Shown here: positions 1 to 7,691 of the stretch, in pieces
Position numbering within the stretch: position 1 is the stretch's first letter
How the letters are laid out: each line of letters starts with the position of its first letter
Assembly: GCA_934454435.1 (NCBI GenBank)
Contig: CAKSGA010000041.1
Span: 1-20,274 of the forward strand
DNA length: 20,274 nt
Direction: 5' to 3'
Source: an uncultured Oscillospiraceae bacterium
Lineage (GTDB): Bacteria; Bacillota; Clostridia; Oscillospirales; Ruminococcaceae
Notes under the pieces: generated by a model
What the model was told of the DNA's origin: nothing
What the model saw: the letters and a program-made list of their open reading frames with translations, nothing else
Database searches by the model: none
Program-made: the position numbers and the translations under genes

Positions 1-911
1 TTGTCGTACTTTATACGATACTTGAGCAGGTCCTCTTCCAGACGCTTCTCGTTCAGCGGGAGCGCATAGCCGACCAGAGCCTTGCGGCGCTCCTCCTCGG
101 GCTTTTCAGCGAGGGCCTTGCCGCCGTGGAGGTCGTAATAGTTCTTTGCATGCTCGATGATGTCCATGCCGAGATATACGTCATTGGGCATGGTGAACGG
201 GAGATCCTTCTGTTCCTCAGGAATATTGCCGTTCTCATCGGGTGTGGAGGTCTGGCCGTAGATGGTCCTGGTCAGCTTCTCCATATCGCCGCCGCATTCT
301 GCGATGACCTTCTGACCCGCCTCGCTGCAGAGCTGCATATAACGCAGGTCGAGGGACTTGCCGAACTTTGCGACCTGGTTTCCTGCGTCATTGATGTAGA
401 ATTCACGGCTGACCTCGTAGCCAGCTTCCTGGAGCAGCGAAGAAAGGCTGTCGCCGAGGGCTCCGCCACGGGCATTGCCAATGTGCATGGGGCCTGTCGG
501 GTTCGCAGAAACGAATTCCACCAGGACATGCTTTCCCTTGCCGAGCTCTGTTTTACCGTAGTCGTCTCCCATGGCAACGGCGTTACGCACAACGCCCTCG
601 AACCAGCTCTCGCCGATAAAGAAGTTCAGGAAGCCGGGGCCTGCGACCTCGACCTTGCTGAAATCAGTTCCTGCGAACTCCACAGCGTCTGCGATCATCT
701 GTGCGATGGCCCGGGGATTATTCTTCAGCGCCTTTGCGGAAACAAGGGCGGTATTCGCCGAGAAATCTCCGTGGCTGTTGTCTGCGGGGATAGTCACCTG
801 GAAAGGCGGCAGCGGCTCTGCGGGGATCTTGCCGTCAGCCACCAGCCTGCCCAGTGCGCCCATGATCATTTCCTTGACCTGTGCCTTTGCGTATTCTACT
901 GCGTTGTACAT
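1..911 (-). CDS. argS: Arginyl-tRNA synthetase, N-terminal half (runs off the window edge)
   Basis: Charges tRNA-Arg with arginine in the cytoplasm (class I synthetase). About 303 residues are visible. Residues 1 to about 95 match the ArgS-specific N-terminal additional domain that contacts the tRNA D-loop. A catalytic core with the conserved VEFVSANPTGPMHIGNARGG stretch follows, and its HIGN (residues 143-146) is the class I HIGH signature. The ATG at 909-911 is preceded by AGGAG (complement of 921-925). The KMSK loop and the anticodon-binding domain lie beyond position 1. It is the last visible gene of the ddl-DUF1934-argS unit, 18 bases after the DUF1934 stop. The DUF1934-argS pairing also occurs in Bacillus (ywiB-argS), which supports both calls. 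Confidence 0.97.
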   Translation of the reverse strand, partial: MYNAVEYAKAQVKEMIMGALGRLVADGKIPAEPLPPFQVTIPADNSHGDFSANTALVSAKALKNNPRAIAQMIADAVEFAGTDFSKVEVAGPGFLNFFIGESWFEGVVRNAVAMGDDYGKTELGKGKHVLVEFVSANPTGPMHIGNARGGALGDSLSSLLQEAGYEVSREFYINDAGNQVAKFGKSLDLRYMQLCSEAGQKVIAECGGDMEKLTRTIYGQTSTPDENGNIPEEQKDLPFTMPNDVYLGMDIIEHAKNYYDLHGGKALAEKPEEERRKALVGYALPLNEKRLEEDLLKYRIKYD

Positions 912-929
912 TCCTGTTATCTCCTCTTG

Positions 930-1376
930 TCACATTTCATTATCGTGGGGCTTTACATGTATCGTTATCTCGTTTGTGAGCATGAGCCCCGAATTCACGT
1001 CTATCGTGTAGCGGACGTATATCTCGCCGCCCTCGCCAGTCATGGCGTTCCGCATTTCGTTGGTGGAAATGCCGATCATGCAGTCGCCGTACTCCGTGCC
1101 ATAATGGCAGAAGTGCCGCTTGCCGTTCTCGAACACCAGCGATGAAAATGCACGTCCCGTGCGGGTCATGGTGATGGTTTCGTCCTCCTGACCTATCCTG
1201 AGCTGCACATGGCTGCCATCGTAGCCGGTGGCTTCGCTCTCATCGTAATCTATGAAGAAACTCCCGCCGTGCTCCCGGAACTCGCCCCTGGTGAACAGCT
1301 CGGAGCTGTCCGTGGCACCGTCTGCGGTCTGCTTTACGATCATTCTGATATTTGCATTATCTGCCAAATTTATCAC
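930..1376 (-). CDS. DUF1934 (YwiB-like) small beta-barrel protein
   Basis: A 148-residue soluble protein of unknown biochemical role. The composition and alternating pattern indicate mostly beta strands: a short N-terminal strand, a central GSFFIDYDES segment, a TMTRTGR turn, and a C-terminal strand pair ending in TNEITIHVKP. There is no signal peptide or membrane segment. This layout and length fit the DUF1934/YwiB family, which has a calycin-like barrel. The recognition rests on overall pattern and on position directly upstream of argS, as in Bacillus. It starts 6 bases after the ddl stop and ends 18 bases before argS, so it is co-transcribed with both. I know of no assigned substrate or partner. 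Confidence 0.8.
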   Translation of the reverse strand: MINLADNANIRMIVKQTADGATDSSELFTRGEFREHGGSFFIDYDESEATGYDGSHVQLRIGQEDETITMTRTGRAFSSLVFENGKRHFCHYGTEYGDCMIGISTNEMRNAMTGEGGEIYVRYTIDVNSGLMLTNEITIHVKPHDNEM

Positions 1377-1382
1377 TCCCGA

Positions 1383-2459
1383 TCAGTTTTCGGAATTCTT
1401 CTCGATGGCAAGCTCAATGAGCCTGTCGAGCAGCTCTCCGTATTCTATTCCCATGTTTGCCATCAGCTTAGGATACATGCTTATCGGCGTAAAACCCGGT
1501 ATCGTGTTGATCTCATTGAGTACCAGCCCGTTGTCTGTCACGAAGAAGTCCACCCTGGAAAAGCCGCTGCAGCCCATTGCGATGTATGCTTTCTTGGCTG
1601 TTTCACGCAGCTCCTCTGTCATCTCCGGGGAGATCTTTGCAGGGATATCCAGAACGGAAGTACCGAGCTTGTACTTTGCGTCATAGTCGTAGAATTCCTC
1701 CGCCGGGGTTATCTGCCCGGGAATGGAAGAAATCAGCTGACTACCGTTGCCAAGAACAGCGCACTCGACCTCCTTGCCGATGATCTCTGTTTCTATAACG
1801 ACCTTCTCGCCGTGGGCGAATGCGATCTTGATACCGTTCTTGAGCGCCTCACGGTCAGCCGCACGTGAAACTCCCACGGAGGAACCAGCGCATGCCGGCT
1901 TTACGAACATAGGATATCCGCCGAGCCTGGTTTCGATCTCATCACATGTGCCATCGATATCGTGGAGTGAACTGCGGGTAACATAGCAGTAAGGAGCAGT
2001 GCGGATACCTGCAGCGTCAAGTATCGTATGAGTTATCGCCTTATCCATGCAGTCGGCGCTGCTGGTCATGTCGCAGCCGACGCAGGGCAGACCCGCAAGT
2101 GCGCACAGACCCTGCACGGTGCCGTCCTCGCCGAAGCGCCCGTGAAGCACCGGGAATACGACATCCACCTTACGCAGATAGCACTTGTCGTCTGCGCCGA
2201 GAAGCAGCACGCCCTTCCCGACCGTATCAGGACTTATGACTGCGGTACAGTTGTCCGGGTTGTTCTCCCACTCGCCGGTCTTTATGTCCTCATATTCGCC
2301 GGGATAATACATCCAGTGACCTTTCCTGGTGATACCAATACACATCACATCGTACTTATCCTTGGGTATATTGTTCAGCACTGAATACGCAGATACCAGC
2401 GAAACATCATGCTCGCTGGAAGCACCTCCGAAAAGGACTGCAACTTTTAATTTAGCCAT
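1383..2459 (-). CDS. ddl: D-alanine--D-alanine ligase family protein
   Basis: An ATP-grasp ligase joining two D-amino acids into the peptidoglycan precursor dipeptide, in the cytoplasm. The 358 residues are full length. Visible landmarks are the N-terminal LFGGASSEHDVSL binding loop, VFPVLHGRFGEDGT, the ATP-binding region FVKPACAGSSVGVS, the omega loop EEFYDYDAKY and the metal/ligand segment LNEINTIPGFTPISMYP. The omega-loop YDYDAKY rules against a VanA-type D-lactate enzyme. Several stretches (GITRKG near residue 60, VGCDMTSS near 125, ALGCSGFSRVD-like region) resemble the VanC/VanG branch of clostridial ligases, so D-Ala-D-Ser activity cannot be excluded. No vanT- or vanXY-like gene is adjacent. 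The ATG at 2459 has AGGGTG six bases upstream. First gene of the ddl-DUF1934-argS operon. Confidence 0.94.
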   Translation of the reverse strand: MAKLKVAVLFGGASSEHDVSLVSAYSVLNNIPKDKYDVMCIGITRKGHWMYYPGEYEDIKTGEWENNPDNCTAVISPDTVGKGVLLLGADDKCYLRKVDVVFPVLHGRFGEDGTVQGLCALAGLPCVGCDMTSSADCMDKAITHTILDAAGIRTAPYCYVTRSSLHDIDGTCDEIETRLGGYPMFVKPACAGSSVGVSRAADREALKNGIKIAFAHGEKVVIETEIIGKEVECAVLGNGSQLISSIPGQITPAEEFYDYDAKYKLGTSVLDIPAKISPEMTEELRETAKKAYIAMGCSGFSRVDFFVTDNGLVLNEINTIPGFTPISMYPKLMANMGIEYGELLDRLIELAIEKNSEN

Positions 2460-2466
2460 ATATTTT

Positions 2467-2528
2467 CACCCTGCGCACCCTTGTGGTGCATCCTTTCTGT
2501 AGTGGTACATTTTACTCAGGTGTACCTG
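2467..2528 (-). promoter_or_regulatory. ddl 5' leader with inverted repeats
   Basis: Two dyads lie between the promoter and the ddl start. The arms CAGGT (2517-2521) and ACCTG (2524-2528) flank a 2-base centre. The arms GCACC (2475-2479) and GGTGC (2485-2489) flank a 5-base loop just upstream of the AGGGTG ribosome binding site (2467-2472). The first looks like a DNA operator. The second could form a small hairpin near the ribosome binding site. ACTCAG is also directly repeated at 2514-2519 and 2538-2543. A regulatory role is inference. Confidence 0.4.
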
Positions 2529-2548
2529 TACATAATAACTCAGATTAT

Positions 2549-2577
2549 ATTTTACCACAAATTCTTTCTATTTTCAA
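2549..2577 (-). promoter_or_regulatory. Sigma-A-like promoter of the ddl operon
   Basis: Read on the minus strand: -35 TTGAAA (complement of 2572-2577), 17-base spacer, -10 TAAAAT (complement of 2549-2554), in an AT-rich stretch about 90 bases upstream of ddl. Both hexamers are one mismatch from consensus or close to it. Confidence 0.7.
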
Positions 2578-2631
2578 TAGGTAAAAAGCATAAAAATCAC
2601 AAAAAAACAAAGAGATAGGGCGAATTCAGGA

Positions 2632-2669
2632 GAAAACAAAAGAAAACCGCCCGATCAGGAGCGGTTTTC
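2632..2669 (-). terminator. Rho-independent terminator after dnaJ
   Basis: A 9-bp perfect stem (2642-2650 with 2661-2669; core AAAACCGC/GCGGTTTT) with a 10-base loop. On the minus strand it is followed by TTTTGTTTTC. It lies just past the dnaJ stop, so it ends the hrcA-grpE-dnaK-dnaJ transcript before the ddl promoter. Confidence 0.88.
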
Positions 2670-2677
2670 AAAAAGTC

Positions 2678-3859
2678 TTACTGCTTGAAGATGTCCTTTA
2701 TCTTATCGAAGAAGCTCGTGCGGCGAGAATAGTTCTTTTCATCAAGAGTATCCTCGAACGCCTGGAGAGCGTCCTTCTGCTTCTTGTTAAGGTTCGTGGG
2801 GACCTCCACGGAAACCTGAACGAGCTGGTCGCCACGGCCGTTCCTCTGACAGTGCTGAACGCCCCTGCCACGTATCGTGAACACCTTTCCGGGCTGAGTT
2901 CCGGCGGGTATGGTGTACTTCATCGAGCCGTCTATGGTCGGGATATCTATCTCTGCGCCGAGGGCTGCCTGGGTGTAGGTCAGCGGGACCTCAACGATGA
3001 TGTTGTCGCCGTCACGCTCAAACACCTTATCCTGACGAACGGAGATACGAACCTTGAGATCGCCACGGGGTCCGCCGTTGGAACCTGCGTTGCCCTTTCC
3101 GCTCAGGCGTATCGTCTGTCCATCGGAAATGCCCGCAGGAATGTTGACGGATATCGTGACCTTCTTCTGGAACACGCCGTTGCCGCTGCATTTGGGGCAG
3201 GGGGTGTCGATGATCTTTCCCTTGCCCATGCACTTTGAGCATGCCCTGGTGGACTGCATCATGCCGAACATCGTCTGCTGACGCACATTGACCTTACCTG
3301 TACCACGGCAGTCAGGACAGGTCTTTGCCTGGGTGCCTTTCTTTGCGCCGGTGCCGCCGCACTCATCGCAGGGCTCCACACGGTTGATCTCGATATCATG
3401 CGTAATACCCTTGCAGGCTTCCATGAAGCTGATGCTGAGGGATACCACGATATCCGATCCCCTGCGGGGACCGCTGCTGCTGGTGCGGGAACCTCCGGAA
3501 AATCCGCCGCCGAATATATTGTCGAATATATCGCCGAGGTCTATACCGTCACCACTGCTGAAGCCCCCTGTAAATCCGCCGAAGCCACCGAAACCGCCGC
3601 CTCCGCCGGCGCCCTGACCTGCGCCATAGCTCGGGTCAACGCCTGCAAAGCCGAACTGATCGTACCGTGCCTTTTTCTGCGGGTCAGAGAGGACATCGTT
3701 AGCCTCGTTGACCTCCTTGAATTTGGCTTCGGCTTCGGGATCGTCGGGATTGAGGTCGGGGTGGTATTTCTTCGCCATCTGGCGGTAGGCTTTCTTTATT
3801 TCAGCGTCAGTAGCGCCTTTTTTCAGGCCCAGGACCTCGTAATAGTCTTTCTTATCCAT
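2678..3859 (-). CDS. dnaJ: Chaperone DnaJ (type I Hsp40)
   Basis: Co-chaperone that delivers unfolded clients to DnaK and stimulates its ATPase. The 393 residues have all type I parts. The J domain (about 1-70) has HPD at residues 33-35. A Gly/Phe-rich linker spans about 78-135. The zinc-binding domain has four CxxCxGxG-type repeats ([32 protein letters not shown]). The C-terminal substrate-binding beta domains follow, including GRGVQH. The ATG at 3859 has GGGAG (complement of 3870-3874) upstream. It is the last gene of the heat-shock operon, separated from dnaK by a 135-base spacer with two hairpins that may set its expression relative to dnaK. Confidence 0.98.
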   Translation of the reverse strand: MDKKDYYEVLGLKKGATDAEIKKAYRQMAKKYHPDLNPDDPEAEAKFKEVNEANDVLSDPQKKARYDQFGFAGVDPSYGAGQGAGGGGGFGGFGGFTGGFSSGDGIDLGDIFDNIFGGGFSGGSRTSSSGPRRGSDIVVSLSISFMEACKGITHDIEINRVEPCDECGGTGAKKGTQAKTCPDCRGTGKVNVRQQTMFGMMQSTRACSKCMGKGKIIDTPCPKCSGNGVFQKKVTISVNIPAGISDGQTIRLSGKGNAGSNGGPRGDLKVRISVRQDKVFERDGDNIIVEVPLTYTQAALGAEIDIPTIDGSMKYTIPAGTQPGKVFTIRGRGVQHCQRNGRGDQLVQVSVEVPTNLNKKQKDALQAFEDTLDEKNYSRRTSFFDKIKDIFKQ

Positions 3860-3877
3860 TAAGTATCAACTCCCATA

Positions 3878-3939
3878 TTAACTCGGAATTCTAATTCGGA
3901 ACATCATCTTTCAGGAACGCCCCCGGAATTCCGAATTAA
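3878..3939 (-). promoter_or_regulatory. Long inverted repeat upstream of the dnaJ ribosome binding site
   Basis: Arms of 14 bases at 3878-3891 and 3926-3939 pair along their length, with one non-Watson-Crick position. In the minus-strand transcript that position is a G-U wobble, so the stem is fully paired in the RNA that is actually made. The loop is 34 bases. The stem ends four bases from the dnaJ ribosome binding site, which suggests control of dnaJ translation or mRNA processing (inference). Confidence 0.55.
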
Positions 3940-3943
3940 CCCA

Positions 3944-3980
3944 AAGCGCCCTGGGGTTTTTCAGGGACCTCAAGGCGCTT
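3944..3980 (-). other. Intercistronic hairpin after dnaK
   Basis: AAGCGCC (3944-3950) pairs with GGCGCTT (3974-3980). An inner CCCTG/CAGGG stem (3949-3953 with 3962-3966) is an alternative pairing. It begins 14 bases after the dnaK stop on the minus strand. No clean T-run follows in the reading direction, so it resembles a stabilising or processing hairpin, or a leaky attenuator, more than a full terminator. Confidence 0.5.
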
Positions 3981-3994
3981 GATATTGCCAATTA

Positions 3995-5806
3995 TTACTC
4001 GTCGATGACTTCGCCGTCAACAGGACCGTTATCCTGCTGCGGAGCTGCGCCGTCGGCTGCACCTGCTGCCGCACCCTGTGCCTGATAGATCTTGCCGGCT
4101 ACCTCATAGAATGCCTTCTGGAGCTCGTCCTTGGCGGTCTTGATAGCCTCGATATCAGTACCCTTGAGTGCTTCCTTCAGAGCGTCCAGCTTGGGCTGAA
4201 CCTTGGACTTGTCGTCCTCAGTTACCTTGTCGCCGAAATCAGTCATCGACTTCTCGATCTGGTAAACCATCTGGTCTGCCTCGTTGCGTGCGTCAACGTC
4301 CTCCTTGCGCTTCTTGTCCTCTGCTGCGAACTGCTCAGCTTCCTTGACAGCCTTGTCGATATCGTCCTTGCTCATGTTGGTGGAAGCGGTGATGGAAATG
4401 TGCTGCTCCTTGCCTGTGCCGAGGTCCTTAGCGGTCACATTTACGATACCGTTGGCGTCGATATCAAAGGTGACCTCGATCTGCGGGATACCACGGGGAG
4501 CCGGAGCGATACCGTCCAGACGGAAAGTACCGATGGACTTGTTATCCTTTGCGAACTCACGCTCACCCTGGAGAACGTTGATATCAACGCTCGGCTGGTT
4601 GTCGGAGTAGGTTGAGAATATCTGGCTCTTCTTGGTAGGAATGGTGGTGTTACGCTCGATCATTCTCGTGCAAACGCCGCCGGCGGTTTCGATACCAAGT
4701 GACAGAGGAGTTACATCAAGCAGAAGCAGTCCGGTGACTTCCTTATTGAGAACGCCGCCCTGGATAGAAGCGCCGATAGCAACGCACTCATCAGGGTTGA
4801 TACCCTTGAACGGCTCCTTGCCGAGGAAGTTCTTGACAGCGTCCTGAACAGCAGGGATTCTTGTAGAACCGCCTACCAGCAGGATCTTGTCGATCTCGCT
4901 CTTGTCAAGGCCGGAGTCGGAAATAGCCTGCTTCAGCGGACCCATTGTGGATTCTACCAGGTCAGCGGTCAGCTCGTTGAACTTAGCTCTTGTAAGTGTT
5001 ACGTTCAGGTGCTTAGGGCCTGTAGCGTCTGCGGTGATATACGGGATATTTACGTTTACGGAAGTGGAGTTGGAGAGTGCGATCTTAGCCTTCTCAGCCT
5101 CGTCCTTTAATCTCTGCATAGCGAACTTATCGCTGCTGAGGTCGATACCATCGGACTTCTTGAACTCACCCTTGAGGTAGTCGATAACTCTCTGGTCGAA
5201 GTCATCGCCGCCGAGGTGGTTGTTACCAGCGGTTGCGAGAACTTCCTGAACGCCGTCGCCGATCTCAATAACAGATACATCGAATGTACCGCCGCCGAGG
5301 TCGTAAACAACGATCTTCTGCTCTTCTTCCTTATCAATGCCGTAAGCCAGCGCAGCAGCTGTCGGCTCGTTGATTATTCTGTGTACCTTAAGGCCTGCGA
5401 TCTGACCAGCGTCCTTGGTAGCCTGACGCTGGCTGTCGGTGAAGTATGCCGGAACCGTGATAACAGCATCGGAAACCTTCTCGCCGAGGTATGCTTCAGC
5501 ATCGCCCTTGAGCTTCTGAAGTATCATAGCGGAGATCTCCTGAGGAGTGTACTTCTTGCCATCGATATCTACCTTGTAATCGCTGCCCATGTGGCGCTTG
5601 ATGGAGATAACGGTCTTTTCAGGGTTTGTAACAGCCTGGTTCTTTGCCAGCTGACCTACCAGACGCTCGCCGTCCTTAGTGAAAGCAACAACGGAAGGTG
5701 TTGTCCTGGAGCCCTCGGAGTTGGTGATAACTACCGGCTCGCCGCCTTCGATAACGGATACGCAGGAATTTGTTGTACCTAAGTCAATACCAATGATCTT
5801 TCCCAT
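3995..5806 (-). CDS. dnaK: Chaperone DnaK (Hsp70)
   Basis: ATP-driven cytoplasmic chaperone working with DnaJ and GrpE. From the chosen start it is 603 residues, normal for a Gram-positive DnaK. The nucleotide-binding domain opens with [13 protein letters not shown], has [12 protein letters not shown] and [10 protein letters not shown] (near 165-178), and [13 protein letters not shown]. The interdomain linker has [14 protein letters not shown]. The substrate-binding domain follows, then a helical lid and an Ala/Gly/Gln-rich tail ending GEVIDE. The segment [13 protein letters not shown] lacks the extra residues Gram-negative DnaK has there, pointing to a Firmicute. An in-frame ATG lies 15 bases upstream, but the GGAGG (5815-5819) overlaps it and sits 8 bases from the ATG at 5804-5806, so the latter is used. 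Third gene of the HrcA-controlled operon. Confidence 0.99.
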   Translation of the reverse strand: MGKIIGIDLGTTNSCVSVIEGGEPVVITNSEGSRTTPSVVAFTKDGERLVGQLAKNQAVTNPEKTVISIKRHMGSDYKVDIDGKKYTPQEISAMILQKLKGDAEAYLGEKVSDAVITVPAYFTDSQRQATKDAGQIAGLKVHRIINEPTAAALAYGIDKEEEQKIVVYDLGGGTFDVSVIEIGDGVQEVLATAGNNHLGGDDFDQRVIDYLKGEFKKSDGIDLSSDKFAMQRLKDEAEKAKIALSNSTSVNVNIPYITADATGPKHLNVTLTRAKFNELTADLVESTMGPLKQAISDSGLDKSEIDKILLVGGSTRIPAVQDAVKNFLGKEPFKGINPDECVAIGASIQGGVLNKEVTGLLLLDVTPLSLGIETAGGVCTRMIERNTTIPTKKSQIFSTYSDNQPSVDINVLQGEREFAKDNKSIGTFRLDGIAPAPRGIPQIEVTFDIDANGIVNVTAKDLGTGKEQHISITASTNMSKDDIDKAVKEAEQFAAEDKKRKEDVDARNEADQMVYQIEKSMTDFGDKVTEDDKSKVQPKLDALKEALKGTDIEAIKTAKDELQKAFYEVAGKIYQAQGAAAGAADGAAPQQDNGPVDGEVIDE

Positions 5807-5814
5807 AATGATTT

Positions 5815-5819
5815 CCTCC
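5815..5819 (-). promoter_or_regulatory. dnaK ribosome binding site
   Basis: GGAGG on the minus strand, 8 bases from the ATG at 5806. It decides between two in-frame ATG codons because it overlaps the upstream one. Confidence 0.85.
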
Positions 5820-5871
5820 ATTCTTCTGTTCGCATGATGTCATGCTATGAAAAATACTTGATTTACTGTGT

Positions 5872-6405
5872 TTAGTTGGCTACTGCGACCATGGCGAACC
5901 GGATCACCTTGTCGTTTATCTTGTAGCCCTTTGCGAAAGTCTTTGCGACCTTTCCGCTTCCGACGTTCTCGTCATCTACCCTCTGAACTGCCTGATGCAG
6001 CTGTGGATTGAATTCTGCCCCGTCGCTCTCTATCTCGCTTACGCCGAGCTTCGTGAGCGTTGCCATGAAGCTGTCGTAGATCATCTGAACGCCCTGCTTG
6101 TAGTTTTCATCAGAGCATTCAGCCTGAAGCGCTCTTTCGAGATTATCCATTACCGGCAGGAACTCTGAAACCACGTTCGAGATTATATCTGCACGAAGCT
6201 CCAGCTTTTCCTTTGCGGTGCGCTTTCTGTGATTGTCGTATTCAGCCATCGTCCGGAGGAGCTGATCCTTTACCTGTGCCAGCTCTGCGGCGAGCTTGTC
6301 ATCTGCGGGCTGATCTTCGACTGTTTCTGCCGCTGTGGTATCCTCCACAACTGCTTCTTCGGTCTGAGCGGTCTGCTCCAGATCCTTGCTATCGCTGTTC
6401 TCCAT
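5872..6405 (-). CDS. grpE: Nucleotide exchange factor GrpE
   Basis: Homodimeric exchange factor that releases ADP from DnaK. It has 177 residues. The N-terminus (about 1-38) is acidic and low-complexity. A long helix/coiled coil follows (about 38-100, including LRTMAEYDNHRKRTAKEK, the typical GrpE pattern). The C-terminal beta domain contains NPQLHQAVQRV and ends KVIRFAMVAVAN, both standard GrpE elements. Its ATG lies inside the end of hrcA (17-base overlap), with GAGG and AAGG upstream in the hrcA coding sequence, so translation is likely coupled. dnaK follows after a spacer of 65 bases. Confidence 0.97.
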   Translation of the reverse strand: MENSDSKDLEQTAQTEEAVVEDTTAAETVEDQPADDKLAAELAQVKDQLLRTMAEYDNHRKRTAKEKLELRADIISNVVSEFLPVMDNLERALQAECSDENYKQGVQMIYDSFMATLTKLGVSEIESDGAEFNPQLHQAVQRVDDENVGSGKVAKTFAKGYKINDKVIRFAMVAVAN

Positions 6406-7477
6406 TGTCCTTGACCTCGCTTTCTATCTGAGGCGGCTTATCCGAGTCTTCAGAAAGCAGCCTGGTGATCTTGTTGCTGAAATATTCGATATAAGGGATA
6501 ACCTTGCGGTAATCCAGCCGCATCGGACCTATAACGCCCAATGTCCCGGCAGGAACTCCGTCCTTATAATATGTGCCGCTGACGAAGCTCGAATTCGAGA
6601 TCGCCACGGTGTCCGTGCTGCCCTCGCCGCCGAACCTTATGTTTATCCCCGAGAACGTGCTGTCCAGCAGCGCTGAAAGCTCGTTCTTGTTCTCAAGGAA
6701 CTTCATTACGTCAACGACCGGGAACTCCTGGCACTCCAGCAGGTTCGACTTGCCCTGGACATCAACGTTCTCCTGCATGAGGTCGTTCGAGAGCTCACAC
6801 ACAGCGTCAAGCAGCGGCGACAGCGTTATCATGTACGCTCCCAGCGCTTCCGTCAGCTTGTTGATGTACTCGTCGGTCATCTCTGCAAGGTTGACGCCCT
6901 GGAGGTTCTTGCTGATGAAGTTCGTGAAGAATTCCATCTGCTCATTCGTCAGGTCGAACTGCATACGGCACACACGGTTCTTTATCGCACCGGAGCTCGT
7001 TATCATCAGCAGGACGTACATTCTGCGCCCTGTCGGGATAACGTCCACCTTTGTTATCACCGAGAACTGCGACACGTGGTTCGTTGAGAACGTTGCGCAT
7101 TTGGTGATGTCCGCCAGCGCTGCCGAAGCGCTCTGTATGAGGGCTTCCTCGGGCGGTGCGCTGCTGTCGTGGACTGCTTCCTCCAGTATCCCGTCCAGCC
7201 GGTCTATATCCTTCTGATCCAGCGGTACGGGATCCATCAGATTGTCGATGTAGAACCTGTAACCCTTATATGTGGGGACCCTTCCTGCGGAGGTATGCGG
7301 GTGATCGAGATAACCCTCCTGCTCAAGAGCCGCCATAGTGTTCCTGATCGTGGCAGAGGAAACCGAGATGCCCGGTTTTTCGGCAAGCGCCTTAGACCCC
7401 ACCGGCTCGCCCGTTCTGATATACTCATCAACTATCGCTGCGAGTATTTTCATTGATCTGGTATCCAATCTGACCAC
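6389..7477 (-). CDS. hrcA: Heat-inducible transcription repressor HrcA
   Basis: Repressor that binds CIRCE and is kept active by GroEL in known systems. The 362 residues have an N-terminal winged helix-turn-helix (about 5-75) with IVDEYIRTGEPVGSKALAEK, SSATIRNTMAALEQEGYLDHPHTSAGRVPT and GYRFYID, near-diagnostic for HrcA. A GAF-like middle/C-terminal domain ends in GPMRLDYRKVIPYIEYFS. The first codon of the open frame is GTG (7475-7477). A TTG at 7466-7468 has AGGTGG at better spacing and is a real alternative; the two differ by three residues. First gene of the operon, 12 bases from the CIRCE right next to it, so it represses itself and the chaperone genes. Confidence 0.97.
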   Translation of the reverse strand: MVRLDTRSMKILAAIVDEYIRTGEPVGSKALAEKPGISVSSATIRNTMAALEQEGYLDHPHTSAGRVPTYKGYRFYIDNLMDPVPLDQKDIDRLDGILEEAVHDSSAPPEEALIQSASAALADITKCATFSTNHVSQFSVITKVDVIPTGRRMYVLLMITSSGAIKNRVCRMQFDLTNEQMEFFTNFISKNLQGVNLAEMTDEYINKLTEALGAYMITLSPLLDAVCELSNDLMQENVDVQGKSNLLECQEFPVVDVMKFLENKNELSALLDSTFSGINIRFGGEGSTDTVAISNSSFVSGTYYKDGVPAGTLGVIGPMRLDYRKVIPYIEYFSNKITRLLSEDSDKPPQIESEVKDNGEQR

Positions 7478-7489
7478 CTTCCTCAGGTT

Positions 7490-7516
7490 TTAGCACTCTA
7501 TCTCTCTGAGTGCTAA
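7490..7516 (-). promoter_or_regulatory. CIRCE operator
   Basis: A perfect CIRCE inverted repeat: TTAGCACTC (7490-7498), 9-base spacer, GAGTGCTAA (7508-7516). It lies a few bases downstream of the -10 box, across the predicted transcription start, where bound HrcA would block initiation. Confidence 0.98.
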
Positions 7517-7520
7517 ATAT

Positions 7521-7549
7521 AATTTAACATGTTTTCGCCAAAAAGTCAA
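7521..7549 (-). promoter_or_regulatory. Sigma-A promoter of the hrcA-grpE-dnaK-dnaJ operon
   Basis: Minus strand: -35 TTGACT (complement of 7544-7549), 17-base spacer, -10 TAAATT (complement of 7521-7526). CIRCE begins five bases downstream of the -10. Confidence 0.88.
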
Positions 7550-7644
7550 GTGTTTTCAAAAAAAAGCTGCCCAAATCCACACAAATTTTCAGAAGTCATT
7601 TTGTGCACATTTACCATTACGCTTCAATAAATGGCTCAACCAAG

Positions 7645-7686
7645 ATATAAAAAGCTATGTGCGGACCTGCTATCAGAGTCCGCACA
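7645..7686 (-). terminator. Terminator after the gerA-gerB-gerC operon
   Basis: A 9-bp perfect stem TGTGCGGAC (7658-7666) / GTCCGCACA (7678-7686) with an 11-base loop. On the minus strand it is followed by TAGCTTTTTATAT. It begins 5 bases past the gerC stop. Nothing else is seen between it and the hrcA promoter. Confidence 0.88.
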
Positions 7687-7691
7687 CAAAT

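Noticed and set aside
126..1145. Long plus-strand open frame of 339 codons
   Set aside because: It is antisense to argS and the DUF1934 gene, both clearly coding with conserved motifs. The translation has no family-like pattern or ribosome binding site.
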